Positions 33,701 through 43,390 of a stretch of DNA of 64,000 nucleotides are shown here, piece after piece. Numbering within the stretch: the first letter of the stretch is position 1; each line of letters starts with the position of its first letter. Made by a program: the position numbers and the translations under genes. The notes under the pieces were generated by a model. It had not been told where the DNA came from, searched no databases, and worked only from the letters and a program-made list of their open reading frames with translations. The stretch is from Rhipicephalus microplus (taxonomy: Eukaryota > Arthropoda > Arachnida > Ixodida > Ixodidae), in the NCBI RefSeq assembly GCF_043290135.1, contig NC_134701.1, positions 202,786,601 through 202,850,600 of the forward strand. The letters are read 5' to 3'.

Positions 33701-35598
33701 ACCCAATCAGCAGCGCCTGATAAGAAAGAGCTGCCTACGAGCGCCTCTAACGACAAATAATTCGGGAGGGTTTCGTGCTTGTCGAACTCAAATTGCCGCC
33801 GGCCACATACACGGGCTGCGAGTGCCAGCGTGAAACTTTTTCGGCTCAAAAATTATGGCTCAGCGCGATTAATCGGCCCTCGTTTTTTTTTCGTCCTTTT
33901 TTCCTTTGTGACGCGGATTTTGAGAGCGCAATCAAGCGGTGTATTTCAACCAGTACCACCTCGTTCTCGCTGTCTGCAATGTTATTGCAAACAGGAAGGT
34001 GAGGATTAGTATCCTAGTTTCAGTAAAAAAAGAGAAAAATAATTATAAAAAGAAAGAAAACGCGAAAGCACAAAAAAATCGCCTCGTGATTTGCGCGTTA
34101 TAAACTTTTCCATTTTTTATTGGAGCACATTTGAAACGTGCCGTGTTTCAAAGAGCGCTGTGGGAACCCACTTTAATGCCGAACGACACGACTCAACAAT
34201 CTCTTTTTTTTCTTTCTCTTTAGGAGCTTAGTTTCTTCCCCGCATCCGAGTACATGTTTTGAGTATATCTCTCCATAGGCGCCAAGCACCTCATTACAGC
34301 GGTATGGCAGCGTAGCGTAAACACGATAGCACCGGCGCTTCGTTGAGAGGTCCCCGGAATCTATAGGCTCACGACGCTCTCGCAGGCAGCGTTCGATGTT
34401 TGTGCGTAGTACGTACTACGCGCTTTTGCTATCAGGCTCAACCACCGCGTGAGCAACGCTGCAGAGTGGGAAGCTGGTGGCATCCCTGCTCCGCTCTCTC
34501 GAACTCGTTGTGCGCGCCAGTACGATTTCAATATTTAACGCCACCGACGCACGCAGCGTGCGGTTGTCGGCGGGATCATGCAAGCACGTAGTGTAAGCGC
34601 TTGCTCCAGGGAATCACTGCAACGGCGTGGCCTGTTGAAAAAAACAGGGGCCAAACGGCACACGCGTGCTATGAAACTTTTGCACGAGTAAATCGCTGAC
34701 GTGAGAGAAGCACTACTTTAAAACTTGAACTTTATAGGCAAGAGAAAGCACGATATGATCGTTGTTTCAAGCCTTCGGTGTGTAAGCTGAGTTCATGGGG
34801 GTTTGTTTCTCTATTTATTTTTGCGTACGTAAATTGATTTTTATAAAATTCATACCGCTTTGATATGTGGCAGTCTGACAATATCACTGGTATTACCTGA
34901 CAATATCTTCAATCGAGGTAAATCAATTATACTTTCAGTAACAAGAATAAAAGAAAAACGTGCTTGTACGCAAACTAACCCAAGGAAAATAAACACGCAG
35001 TTCGATAATACAGAGATTAAGCTTAGAGAGTTAATGTACACTGTAAGACTAGAAATTTGCGGTGTTTCGTAATAACAAGAACCAATGCACGAAACGTCGA
35101 CTTTTCAAAAAATTACAAACATCGAATAAAATCTGTGCGGGATTTTGAGAGAGAGAAACAAAAAAAACGCAGGAACGGTAGCTAGACGCTCCTCCGGTTT
35201 TCTACCCTACAGCGGGTGAAGAAATAGAAAGGCCAAAGAAAAGAGACAGAAGAAAAGAATAGGAATAAGCAGAATCACGAGCATGCGTGCAAGTGCTCAA
35301 CCCTCCTACAGGCAGTCACTGAGATTCGTTGATTTCTGGTACTTTAGCGGCACTTAAGCTGCCTTCTGCGCTCACGAAGCACATATCCAAGGTCCTAGAA
35401 TCGTGCCTACAAAAAAAATGATCTCAAGTCCAGTCGGTTCACAAGCATCTAGAGTGGGCATAGCTGAAGAGCTTATTGACATATCTGAATTCTTTGAGAG
35501 CGTTCGCACTTTTTGTTGACCTGAATTCCTGAGACTTGAAGTTTCTGCGAGTGACCCGCCTCGTCGAAGGATTGTGATATTCTAGTGTGCATGTGTTT
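30721..35598. other. Unassigned stretch
   Basis: No gene recognised in 4.9 kb. 31380-32210 is pyrimidine-rich on the plus strand, which produces open frames of mostly Phe, Ser and Leu that I reject. 33580-34010 and 34400-34600 hold short frames without a recognisable domain. No microsatellite or obvious repeat stands out. It may be intron or intergenic DNA. Confidence 0.45.
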
Positions 35599-35700
35599 TC
35601 ACTTCCCTCTCACTCACTCTTTCTCATTACTTTTTCCCACTTCCCTAGTGCAGGGTAGCAAACGAGATGCTTGTTTTCTGGTTAGGCTCTTACTTTTCTT
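35599..35700 (+). repeat. LINE 3' UTR fragment
   Basis: Pyrimidine-rich sequence with cccta-gtgcagggtagcaaac. It matches the 3' end of the LINE at about 49060-49210 (ccccagtgcagggtagcaaac). Confidence 0.65.
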
Positions 35701-35726
35701 CATAGCACATATATATGTCAGTATGC

Positions 35727-35846
35727 ATAACAACTGTTTATTTAGCCGACGTTTCGATGATGGGCCCGTCATTTTCAAGGCATAATACCTTGAAAAATTC
35801 GGGGCTCCCGTCGAAACCGAAACGTCGGGCTGAATCTATTAAACAG
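35727..35846. repeat. Imperfect inverted repeat, possible Penelope terminal remnant
   Basis: Two arms of about 55-60 bp meet around 35785: aactgtttattta, gccgacgtttcgatgatgggc, cattttcaagg on the left and its diverged complement on the right. The (TA)n tract starts directly after the right arm. The gggccc-flanked word next to gaaacg resembles sequences seen in Penelope terminal repeats; that is from memory and uncertain. Confidence 0.55.

Positions 35847-35848
<2 letters not shown>

Positions 35849-35932
<84 letters not shown>
35849..35932. repeat. (TA)n microsatellite, left of E2
   Basis: About 84 bp of perfect TA. It continues after E2 at 41296. Confidence 0.97.
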
Positions 35933-35934
<2 letters not shown>

Positions 35935-36118
35935 AAAGACGCAGGCAGACTAGGTACGGCGAGCAGGCAGGGCGAGCAGAAGCGTTTATTCTGCGATGTC
36001 TGGCTCGGCTCAGAACCACACCAAGAGAGAGGACGATGATGATGGGTATGAGCAAGTGAGAACGATGATGATGGGTATGTGCAAGTGAGAACGATCAAAT
36101 GCTTGGAATGTGCTTACA
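35933..36118 (-). repeat. 3' LTR of Gypsy element E2
   Basis: 186 bp, TGAAAGACGC to GCTTACA, identical to 41110-41295. It contains an internal duplication around gatgatgatgggtatg. AATAAA is present on the minus strand. Confidence 0.96.
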
Positions 36119-36135
36119 ATTTCCCCCCCCCTCTG
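36119..36135 (-). other. Polypurine tract of E2
   Basis: Minus strand GAGGGGGGGGGG-type run then AAAT, directly before the 3' LTR. Confidence 0.85.
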
Positions 36136-36159
36136 CGAAGCGGCCAACCTGGCCGCCAG

Positions 36160-39100
36160 TCAGAGATCGGCCGAACGAGTAACAAAAGGCTTCATGCGTG
36201 AGACGTGAACTATTTCCGTGCTGCGCAGACGGCGGTCAGTGACAGACTGAAGCGGGGTGACGAGGTAGTTAACTGGAGATGTCTGTCGTACAACGGTGTA
36301 TGGGCCAACATACCGGTGAAGAAATTTCTCGCAAAGGCCCGACGCTCGAACCGGGGTCCATAGTAAAACCTTATCGCCAGCATTAAAGGCCACGTCGCGT
36401 CGTTTTTTATCACAGCGATGTTTTCTCTCCTTTTGGGTTGCTTCCGTGTTTTTGCGAGCAATTTCACGGCATTGTGTGACTCGGGCTGCGAACTCTTCTG
36501 GGAGCGAGGTACTGCTTGGAGCCGGTGCAAAGAAAAATGCCGTGTCGAAGACCGAGGAGGCAGATCGGCCGTACACGAGAAAAAACGGGCTGTAGCCAGT
36601 TGATCGTTGTACCGCAGTATTGTATGCGAAGGTGACAAACGGTAAAATGTTATCCCAATTTTTGTGGTCAGGATGCAAGTACATCGATATCATGTCAGAG
36701 AGTGTTCGGTGGAAGCGCTCGGTAAGGCCATTCGTTTGCGGATGGTATGTAGAAGTGGTTTTATGCACTGTATTGCACGCCTGCAGGACTTCATCCAGGA
36801 CCTTGGAAAGGAAGGCTTTGCCACGGTCACTCAAAAGGACGCGAGGGGCTCCGTGGCGCAAGACGATGGAGTTCAAGAAAAAATTGGCGATTTCTGTGGC
36901 GGTAGCAGAATGAAGAGGTGAAGTCTCGGCGTATCTTGTTTGATGGTCGACTGCAGTGACGATCCAACGGTGACCGGAAGGTGTCAACGGCAAAGGACCA
37001 TACAAGTCTATTCCGACAAATTCGAATGGTGTGGTGGGACAGGGAAGAGGCTGAAGGAAACCAGCAGGCGGGGATGTGGATCGCTTGCGGTGCTGACACA
37101 ACGCGCACGAGCCCACGTATTTGGCCACCGTTGTGGACAAGCCAGGCCAGAAGCAGCGCGTCTTGATGCGATCGTAGGTCTTGTGGAAGCCTAGATGACC
37201 GGCAGCAATATCATCGTGGAATGCTTCCAAAACTCGAAGACGAAGGCAGCGGGGAAGAACTGGCACCCACTTGTTACCGGTGGGATGGTAAATGTAGCGC
37301 TTAAGCACACCGTCCTGAAGGCGAAATTGTCGAAGCTGGCGTCGCAAGCGGCTGTTGGGTGGTTTAGTGACACCGCGAAGGCGATCAATGAAAGACCGAC
37401 AGTAGGAATCTGCCAGCTGAAGTGAACGTAAATCGGAGTTCGAAGATAGCTGCATTGGATCCAGCGATGCGAGCGATACGTGTTGTGAGACAAGCTGGGT
37501 GTCAGAGTCATTCGAACGCGATGCGGTGGACGTATTGTCACGAGAGAGCGAAAGTGGGCACCGGGACAGCGCGTCGGCATCATGATGACATTTGCCAGAC
37601 TTGTACGTAACTGTAAAGTCGTACTCTTGTAAGCGCAGTATCCAGCGCGCAAGACGTCCTGACATATTCTTCATTGATGAAAGCCAACAGAGTGCGTGGT
37701 GGTCGGTGATGATGGTGAAGTGCCGACCGTAGAGATACGGGCGGAATTTCTGTATCGACCATACGATAGCCAAGCACTCCTGCTCCGTGATGGTGTAATT
37801 CCGCTCAGCTGTTGACAGAGTCCGGCTAGCGTAGGCCACAACCTGCTCTTTAGAGGTGGAATCACGCTGCAGAAGGACTGCTCCAATGCCTTGTGCGCTT
37901 GCGTCAGTATGGAGTATGGTAGGCGCTCTCTCATCGAAGTGGCGCAGCACTGGTCCGGAAGTCAGGCGTTCTTTCAAAATTTCAAATGCAGATTCGCAGT
38001 CGTTGGACCATGAGAAAGGAGCACCAGTGGCCAATAACTTATTTAGCGGAGCCGCTAAGGTAGCAAAGTTGCGTATAAAGCGACGAAAATAGGACGCGAG
38101 ACCAAGAAAGCTGCGCAACGTCTTTTGGTTGGACGGTCGAGGGAACTGTAGCACAGCTGCGATCTTCTCGGGATCTGGTTGGATTCCGTCTTTGGAAACG
38201 ACGTGACCGAGGACTTTGATGCTTTTGCTGGCAAATGTACACTTCTTTGTATTTATCTGAAGGCCAGCCTTGGAGAGACATTGTAGCACCTCGTCTAATC
38301 GTTGAAGATGTTGGGCAAAGGTACTTGAAAAAACAACGATATCATCTAAGTAACAGAGGCAGGTCTTCCATTTTAGGCCACGAAGAACAGTATCAATCAT
38401 TCGCTCAAACGTGGCTGGAGCGTTGCACAAGCCGAATGGCATTACATTAAATTCATAAAGGCCGTCCGGTGTGGCAAATGCAGTTTTTTCTTTGTCAGCC
38501 TCGTTCATGGGGATTTGCCAGTAACCTGATCGTAAGTCAAGGCTCGAAAAATAGTTCGCCCCTTGCAGTGTGTCTAAAGCGTCATCAATTCTAGGCATAG
38601 GATATACGTCCTTGCGTGTGATCTTATTTAACGCGCGGTAGTCAATGCAAAAACGAACAGAGCCATCCTTCTTTTTAACTAAAACGACTGGAGATGCCCA
38701 GGAACTCGAAGAAGGTCGTATTATATTTCGCGATAGCATCTCGTTCACTTCTTTTTCAATTATTTCTCTCTCTGATTGCGAAACCCGATATGGGCGACGG
38801 CGTATCACACGAGAACCGTCGGTTTCAATGCGATGTACAGCCGCGGAAGTCTGACTCAGTGTTGTGGTACAGCTATCAAAGCAGGCTTTGTGCTTAGCCA
38901 AAAGGGCCAATAGTGCTTCAGACTGTTTTGGTGTGAGGTCTGAACCAATGACAGGTCGAAAAGGGAAAGAACGTGAACCTGGAGCTGGTACTGGTGACGA
39001 AGACGGGCAGAGTGTCGCGATGGAGGTCAATGGAGAGAAGTCAATCTTTGCCACTGTCATTCCCTTGGGCAGCAGCACAGATTCTGCAGTTGTGTTAGAA

Positions 39101-39648
39101 ACGGGCAGAAAAGCGCAGCCAGAGGAAAACCGGAGGAGGCAAGAGGCGACGAGAATTCCACGGGAGGTGCAGCGAAACGAAGGAGCCACAAGTGCATCAC
39201 CGTCGGTTACTTGGGTAGATGCGACAGCTATCACGTGTTCGTGACCAGGGTGCAGGACGCAGTCTTCAACAATGACCAAGTTGGAGATCGAGGGTGATGA
39301 AACTGGAATGGGCGCATCCGTTGTATCCGTTATGTGAATGACGTTCTCTTTAAAGGATATAACAGCGGAAGCGGAATGCAGAAAGTCCCAACCAAGGATA
39401 AGTTCATGAATGCACGTGGGCAACACAATCATCTCGATGTGGTGACGTATACCATCAATAGAAACACGAGCCGTACACTGTCCGTCAGGTTGAATCAGCA
39501 CGTTATTTGCCCCACGCAACACAGGTCCCACATAGGGCGTTCTGACTTTACGGAGGCGCGAGCACAAGTCACTACGCAAAACAGAAGTGGTTGCACCGGT
39601 GTCAACGAGAGCTTGCACAGGAATACCTTCAATAGTCACTGACAACAT
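36160..39648 (-). CDS. pol: Gypsy E2 Pol polyprotein (PR-RT-RNase H-IN)
   Basis: This 1162-residue polyprotein has no internal stop. In order: protease with DTGA at 16-19; reverse transcriptase about 290-500 with YLDD at 433-436; RNase H with TDAS near 582; the zinc-binding module (HDD..AGHLGF near 811, then C848 and C851); and integrase core with D881, D941 and E977, the D-35-E spacing. A GPY module follows. All checked catalytic residues are intact. The Met at 39648 is only the first Met: the frame is open upstream to 39738 and overlaps gag by 19 nt in -1. This leaves a very small window for a shift from gag. Length equals that of E1 Pol within ten residues. Confidence 0.96.
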   Translation of the reverse strand: MLSVTIEGIPVQALVDTGATTSVLRSDLCSRLRKVRTPYVGPVLRGANNVLIQPDGQCTARVSIDGIRHHIEMIVLPTCIHELILGWDFLHSASAVISFKENVIHITDTTDAPIPVSSPSISNLVIVEDCVLHPGHEHVIAVASTQVTDGDALVAPSFRCTSRGILVASCLLRFSSGCAFLPVSNTTAESVLLPKGMTVAKIDFSPLTSIATLCPSSSPVPAPGSRSFPFRPVIGSDLTPKQSEALLALLAKHKACFDSCTTTLSQTSAAVHRIETDGSRVIRRRPYRVSQSEREIIEKEVNEMLSRNIIRPSSSSWASPVVLVKKKDGSVRFCIDYRALNKITRKDVYPMPRIDDALDTLQGANYFSSLDLRSGYWQIPMNEADKEKTAFATPDGLYEFNVMPFGLCNAPATFERMIDTVLRGLKWKTCLCYLDDIVVFSSTFAQHLQRLDEVLQCLSKAGLQINTKKCTFASKSIKVLGHVVSKDGIQPDPEKIAAVLQFPRPSNQKTLRSFLGLASYFRRFIRNFATLAAPLNKLLATGAPFSWSNDCESAFEILKERLTSGPVLRHFDERAPTILHTDASAQGIGAVLLQRDSTSKEQVVAYASRTLSTAERNYTITEQECLAIVWSIQKFRPYLYGRHFTIITDHHALCWLSSMKNMSGRLARWILRLQEYDFTVTYKSGKCHHDADALSRCPLSLSRDNTSTASRSNDSDTQLVSQHVSLASLDPMQLSSNSDLRSLQLADSYCRSFIDRLRGVTKPPNSRLRRQLRQFRLQDGVLKRYIYHPTGNKWVPVLPRCLRLRVLEAFHDDIAAGHLGFHKTYDRIKTRCFWPGLSTTVAKYVGSCALCQHRKRSTSPPAGFLQPLPCPTTPFEFVGIDLYGPLPLTPSGHRWIVTAVDHQTRYAETSPLHSATATEIANFFLNSIVLRHGAPRVLLSDRGKAFLSKVLDEVLQACNTVHKTTSTYHPQTNGLTERFHRTLSDMISMYLHPDHKNWDNILPFVTFAYNTAVQRSTGYSPFFLVYGRSASSVFDTAFFFAPAPSSTSLPEEFAARVTQCREIARKNTEATQKERKHRCDKKRRDVAFNAGDKVLLWTPVRASGLCEKFLHRYVGPYTVVRQTSPVNYLVTPLQSVTDRRLRSTEIVHVSRMKPFVTRSADL

Positions 39649-39719
39649 ATTAGCTGGGCGAACAGGAGGTATTTTTGTTGGTCGACGGGACGCAGTTTTC
39701 CCTCCAAAAACTGCAATCC

Positions 39720-41030
39720 TTAGTTTTCCGAAGATTGGTCAACAGGACGGGAGATGATTGGACGAAGTGGCGATGCGGAGCGGCGATAGGGCGATGGAGA
39801 GCGTCGTCTGGAGGAGCGGTATTCCTGATGTTGACGAGGGGACACTGGAGGAGACGGAGACCGGTACTGCGCGGACGGGTAGGTGTCTGGAGCATAAAGA
39901 TCTGGTCTTCGGAACCGGTCTCGTTCGAACTCAGCATAGCCTCGTCGTTCCTCTTGCTGGCGGCGACGGCAGTAACGAGAAATGTGGCCTCGTATACCGC
40001 AGTAAAAGCAAACAGGACGGGATTGACGCCACTGAGGATACAAGGGTGCAGCAGTCATTCCACCTCGCATAGCAGCCAAATGGCTACTAGCAGTATCCGT
40101 AGAGCTAGATGCCCCGGGAGCAGGCGGAATCGCAGCGATCTCCGCATATGTGGGCATTACCGTTTGAACAACCGGTGCTGCCGGTGTCGACCTGGGCGTC
40201 ACATCGGCGTATGTGGGCATCGGGCGTGCTGGCGGAGCGACCGGGGATGTCGGTGTCGCCATTGCCGCTAACTCCTGCTTAACAAGATTCCGCAGGTCGA
40301 ATGGTGGAGACGGAGCGGAGGCGACAGTGGACCGCTGCTGTTCAAGGTCTCGAAGTTCTTCCCGGATAATTGTGCGGATAAGGGTTTTTAATTCAGAGGG
40401 AGGCATCAGGCGTGGGTCACTGTCTTGTTGAAGCCGAAGGGACTGCAACTGGTCAAGGCGTTGGCATGTCGAAATGACGTCGTTAACCGTAGCGGGATTG
40501 CCAACAGCCAAGGCGTTGAATGCGATTGGGCCGATTCCTTTAAGGATGTGGCGAACGCGCTCATCTTCCGTCATGTCTTTATTCGCACGGCGACAGAGGG
40601 CCAAAACATCCTCGATATACGAAGTGTACGACTCATGTGCCAGTTGTAGACGCACAGCCAGCTTCTGTTTCGCGGCTTCGGAACGACCCGATGAGCATCC
40701 GAATATTTGTCGCAGTTTGTTGGCAAAGGTCGACCAATCAACGAAGTCAGTTTCGTGATTAAAATACCAGGTTTTGGCTACGCTGGTCAAATAGAAAGGA
40801 AGGTAGCTCAGTTTCTCTGCTTCGGTCCATCGATTGGCTGAACCCACACGGTTGTAAAGGTCAAGCCATTCCTCGACGTCGTCACCGCGAAGACCCGCGA
40901 ACACGGGCGGTTCGCGCTGAGGGCTGGTGACAGTAGATGAAGAGCGGGCAGCCGCCGGCGTAGGGGCTGTAGCGTTAGGGCTAGGCGTTAGGTCCGATGT
41001 CTGCATACCTGTGTGGGTGGCTGGGTGCAA
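39720..41030 (-). CDS. gag: Gypsy E2 Gag protein
   Basis: This 436-residue Gag has a capsid-like region about 45-200 (WLDLYNRVGSANRW near 55, TWYFNHE near 88, RHILKGIGP near 160). A Pro/Ala-rich segment contains PTYADV and PTYAEI repeats (about 271 and 294). A CCHC knuckle lies at C341, C344, H349 and C354, then an Arg/Ser/Tyr-rich tail with repeated RSPSP. It starts about 80 nt from the 5' LTR. The frame ends GAA AAC TAA, giving GGAAAAC at the stop as in E1, although the two proteins are otherwise only loosely similar. It would assemble the particle and bind RNA. Confidence 0.95.
   Translation of the reverse strand: MHPATHTGMQTSDLTPSPNATAPTPAAARSSSTVTSPQREPPVFAGLRGDDVEEWLDLYNRVGSANRWTEAEKLSYLPFYLTSVAKTWYFNHETDFVDWSTFANKLRQIFGCSSGRSEAAKQKLAVRLQLAHESYTSYIEDVLALCRRANKDMTEDERVRHILKGIGPIAFNALAVGNPATVNDVISTCQRLDQLQSLRLQQDSDPRLMPPSELKTLIRTIIREELRDLEQQRSTVASAPSPPFDLRNLVKQELAAMATPTSPVAPPARPMPTYADVTPRSTPAAPVVQTVMPTYAEIAAIPPAPGASSSTDTASSHLAAMRGGMTAAPLYPQWRQSRPVCFYCGIRGHISRYCRRRQQEERRGYAEFERDRFRRPDLYAPDTYPSAQYRSPSPPVSPRQHQEYRSSRRRSPSPYRRSASPLRPIISRPVDQSSEN
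39723..39729 (-). promoter_or_regulatory. Candidate -1 frameshift heptamer (E2)
   Basis: GGAAAAC phased G-GAA-AAC, directly before the gag stop TAA. The pol frame is open only from 39738, so the gag/pol overlap is 39720-39738 and this heptamer fills a third of it. Confidence 0.7.
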
Positions 41031-41089
41031 TCGGCGACCAGATCGGAGCTCCAGGTGGGAAATGAACGTAGGAGGACGTCGGGATCTTA

Positions 41090-41106
41090 CCCCGGCACCT
41101 CCACCA
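41090..41106 (-). other. Primer-binding site of E2
   Basis: Minus strand TGGTGGAGGTGCCGGGG, three bases inside the 5' LTR. It differs from the E1 site at 3 of 17 positions. The tRNA is not identified. Confidence 0.7.
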
Positions 41107-41109
41107 CTC

Positions 41110-41292
41110 TGAAAGACGCAGGCAGACTAGGTACGGCGAGCAGGCAGGGCGAGCAGAAGCGTTTATTCTGCGATGTCTGGCTCGGCTCAGAACCACACCA
41201 AGAGAGAGGACGATGATGATGGGTATGAGCAAGTGAGAACGATGATGATGGGTATGTGCAAGTGAGAACGATCAAATGCTTGGAATGTGCTT

Positions 41293-41295
<3 letters not shown>
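41110..41295 (-). repeat. 5' LTR of Gypsy element E2
   Basis: 186 bp, identical to 35933-36118, followed by (TA)n. Confidence 0.96.

Positions 41296-41349
<54 letters not shown>
41296..41349. repeat. (TA)n microsatellite, right of E2
   Basis: About 54 bp, the right-hand part of the tract that received E2. 41350-41534 between this and the next TA tract is AT-rich and unassigned. Confidence 0.95.
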
Positions 41350-41351
<2 letters not shown>

Positions 41352-41532
41352 ATAACAACATAACCTGCTCACGGCAAGTTATTTCTTCACCCACTTTTCT
41401 TTCTTGTTATTTACATTACATTAGTTCTAATAACTCTTCCCCTACACATTCCTTGGCGTTATTGTCCGTTATATCTTATTATTATTGCGTCAAAATACGA
41501 AAAAATGAGCCTTTAGGTATACACTTATTTCC

Positions 41533-41534
<2 letters not shown>

Positions 41535-41601
<67 letters not shown>
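41535..41601. repeat. (TA)n microsatellite abutting E3
   Basis: About 66 bp of TA ending exactly where the E3 LTR starts. Confidence 0.95.
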
Positions 41602-41604
<3 letters not shown>

Positions 41605-42243
41605 CACGGGGTCGTGACATATGTGGTTGAAGGCAGAAGACTGGATGGTCAGATGAAACTTTTTATTTGGGCGAACCTGTGCCCGGTAAATGGAAAGTAA
41701 GGTCGGGTTACAGTGCACACTTGCACTGATAGCTGCGAATGCAGCGTCAGCCGTCGATCAACTGACAAGCGGTGAAACCTCTCGGCAATTATACCCTTGC
41801 CATCAAATATTCCAGTGTTACCGCGTGCGGCGACGTAGGTTCCCGAATAATCTGTGACGTTCTCGAAGTGGGCGTAATCTTGATTGATTGATTTGTGGGG
41901 TTTAACGTCCCAAAACCACGATATGATTATGAGAGACGCCGTAGTGGAGGGCTCCGGAAATTTTGACCACCTGGGGTTCTTTAACGTGCACCCAAATCTG
42001 AGCACACGGGCCTACAACATTTCCGCCTCCATCGGAAATGCAGCCGCCACAGCCGGGATTTGAACCCGCGCCCTGCGGGTCAGCAGCCGAGTACCTTAAC
42101 CACTAGACCACCGCGGCGGGGCGGGCGTAATCTTAACAAAGCGATCTACTAAAGCCTCGAAACTTCTCGAACATTGTAGGCGCGGTTTGCGCTGAACGTA
42201 GTGTAACGGTGTGATAGGAGAACATGAGAAAATGAACGTGTCA
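41602..42243 (-). repeat. 3' LTR of E3 with a SINE inside
   Basis: Begins TGTCACGGGG right after (TA)n and ends CGTGTCA before the polypurine tract. Without the SINE and its duplicated target it is about 390 bp. No complete partner LTR survives. Confidence 0.75.
41882..42122 (-). mobile_element. tRNA-derived SINE, copy 3 (full length)
   Basis: Minus orientation, complete from the tRNA-like head (ccgcggtggtctagtgg on minus) to the caatcaatca tail. It is flanked by perfect 12-bp duplications gggcgtaatctt (41870-41881 and 42123-42134). It lies inside the E3 LTR, so it is younger than E3. Confidence 0.95.
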
Positions 42244-42349
42244 TTGTCCCCCTCTGAAAAGGGCATCGGCCTGATGCTTTAATAAAAGACGAAGGTACAA
42301 TAATAAAGACAATAATCTATTAAGTACAGCAACAACAACTAAATAGTCC

Positions 42350-43390
42350 TCAGGTTCGCGCTAGGAATGGCTTGAGGCGCACGACATGGACGACTTTAGG
42401 TCGAGTACGGCGCCGTTTGGAGTTCGTAACGCCGTTGGGAACAACCTTGTAGTCGAGTGGGCCGAGACGTTGAACTACTCTGTATGGTCCGAAGTACCAG
42501 CGCAGAAGTTTTTCACTGAGCCCACGTCGGCGTATCGGCGTCCATACCCACACACAGTCCCCGGGCTGGTACTCAACGAAGCTTCGCCGAAGATTGTAAT
42601 GGCGGCTGTCGGTCACCTGCTGAATCTTCATGCGCAGGTGGGTGAGTTGACGAGCTTCTTCCGCTCACTGAAGGTAAGCGGTGACGTCGAGGTTCTCTTC
42701 GTCAGTGACGTTTGGAAGACTAGCGTGGAGCGTCGTTGCCGAGCTTCTTTCATAGACCAACTTGTACGGCGTCATCTGCGTCATTTCTTGGGCAGCCGTA
42801 TTGTACGCGAAGGTCGCGTACGGAATTATTGTATCCCACGTCTTGTGCTCGACGTCGACGTAGATAGCCAAAATATCAGCGTTGGTCTTATTAAGACGTT
42901 CGGTGAGGCCGTTGGTCTGTAGATGGTAGCCGGTGGTGCAGCGGTGACTTTTCTGGCTGTACTTCAGGATCGCCTGAGTTAGGTCCACCGCAAAGGCTGT
43001 ACCTACAGTAGTAATGAAGACCTGTGGAGCTCCGTGACGCAGAACAATGTTCTCGACGAAGAACCTTGCTATCTCAGAGGCACTGCCTTTAGGGAGGGCC
43101 TTTGTTTCGGCGTAGCTTGTGAGGTAGCCAGTAGCTACGACGATCCATTTGTTCCCGGAATGCGACGTCGGGAACTGCCCCAATAAGTCTATGCTGATTT
43201 GCTGGAACGGCCAGTGAGGTGGCTTGATGGGCTGAAGAAGTCCGGCTGGCCTAGTTGTTGATGTCTATTGTCGTTTACAGTCGCAGCAGGTCCTGACGTA
43301 GTGAGCAACATTGGCGGAAAGGGTGACGGACGCGAAGTCTTCCACCGGCCCGCCCAGTGAGAGGTCTGCCATCGCGAGCTGCTCATTAAA
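42350..43390 (-). pseudogene. E3 integrase remnant
   Basis: Reading down from 43390: the CC half of the zinc module (RTCCDCKRQ, then an in-frame stop), a long open piece 42665-43183 with the integrase core, and 42350-42631 with the C-terminal domain (VWVWTP, GPY and a final VVHVVRLKPF stretch). The second catalytic Asp is lost: the usual ITDRG block reads ITTVG. The Glu in TNGLTER is kept. A frameshift separates core and C-terminal domain. The sequence is much closer to E1 Pol than to E2 Pol. The protein cannot be functional. Confidence 0.9.

Larger units (their letters stand above)
35933..41295 (-). mobile_element. Complete Gypsy-type LTR retrotransposon E2
   Basis: A 5363-bp element on the minus strand with identical 186-bp LTRs, a primer-binding site, a polypurine tract, and intact gag and pol in Gypsy order. 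It sits inside a TA microsatellite, with (TA)n on both sides. A 4-bp TATA-type target duplication is therefore likely but cannot be measured. It is a different family from E1: the LTRs are unrelated and Pol is clearly diverged, but layout, primer-binding site and frameshift site are shared. Identical LTRs and open frames suggest recent activity. Confidence 0.96.

Noticed and set aside
35715..36098. Frames made of repeated Tyr-Ile
   Set aside because: Translation of the TA microsatellite, not coding.
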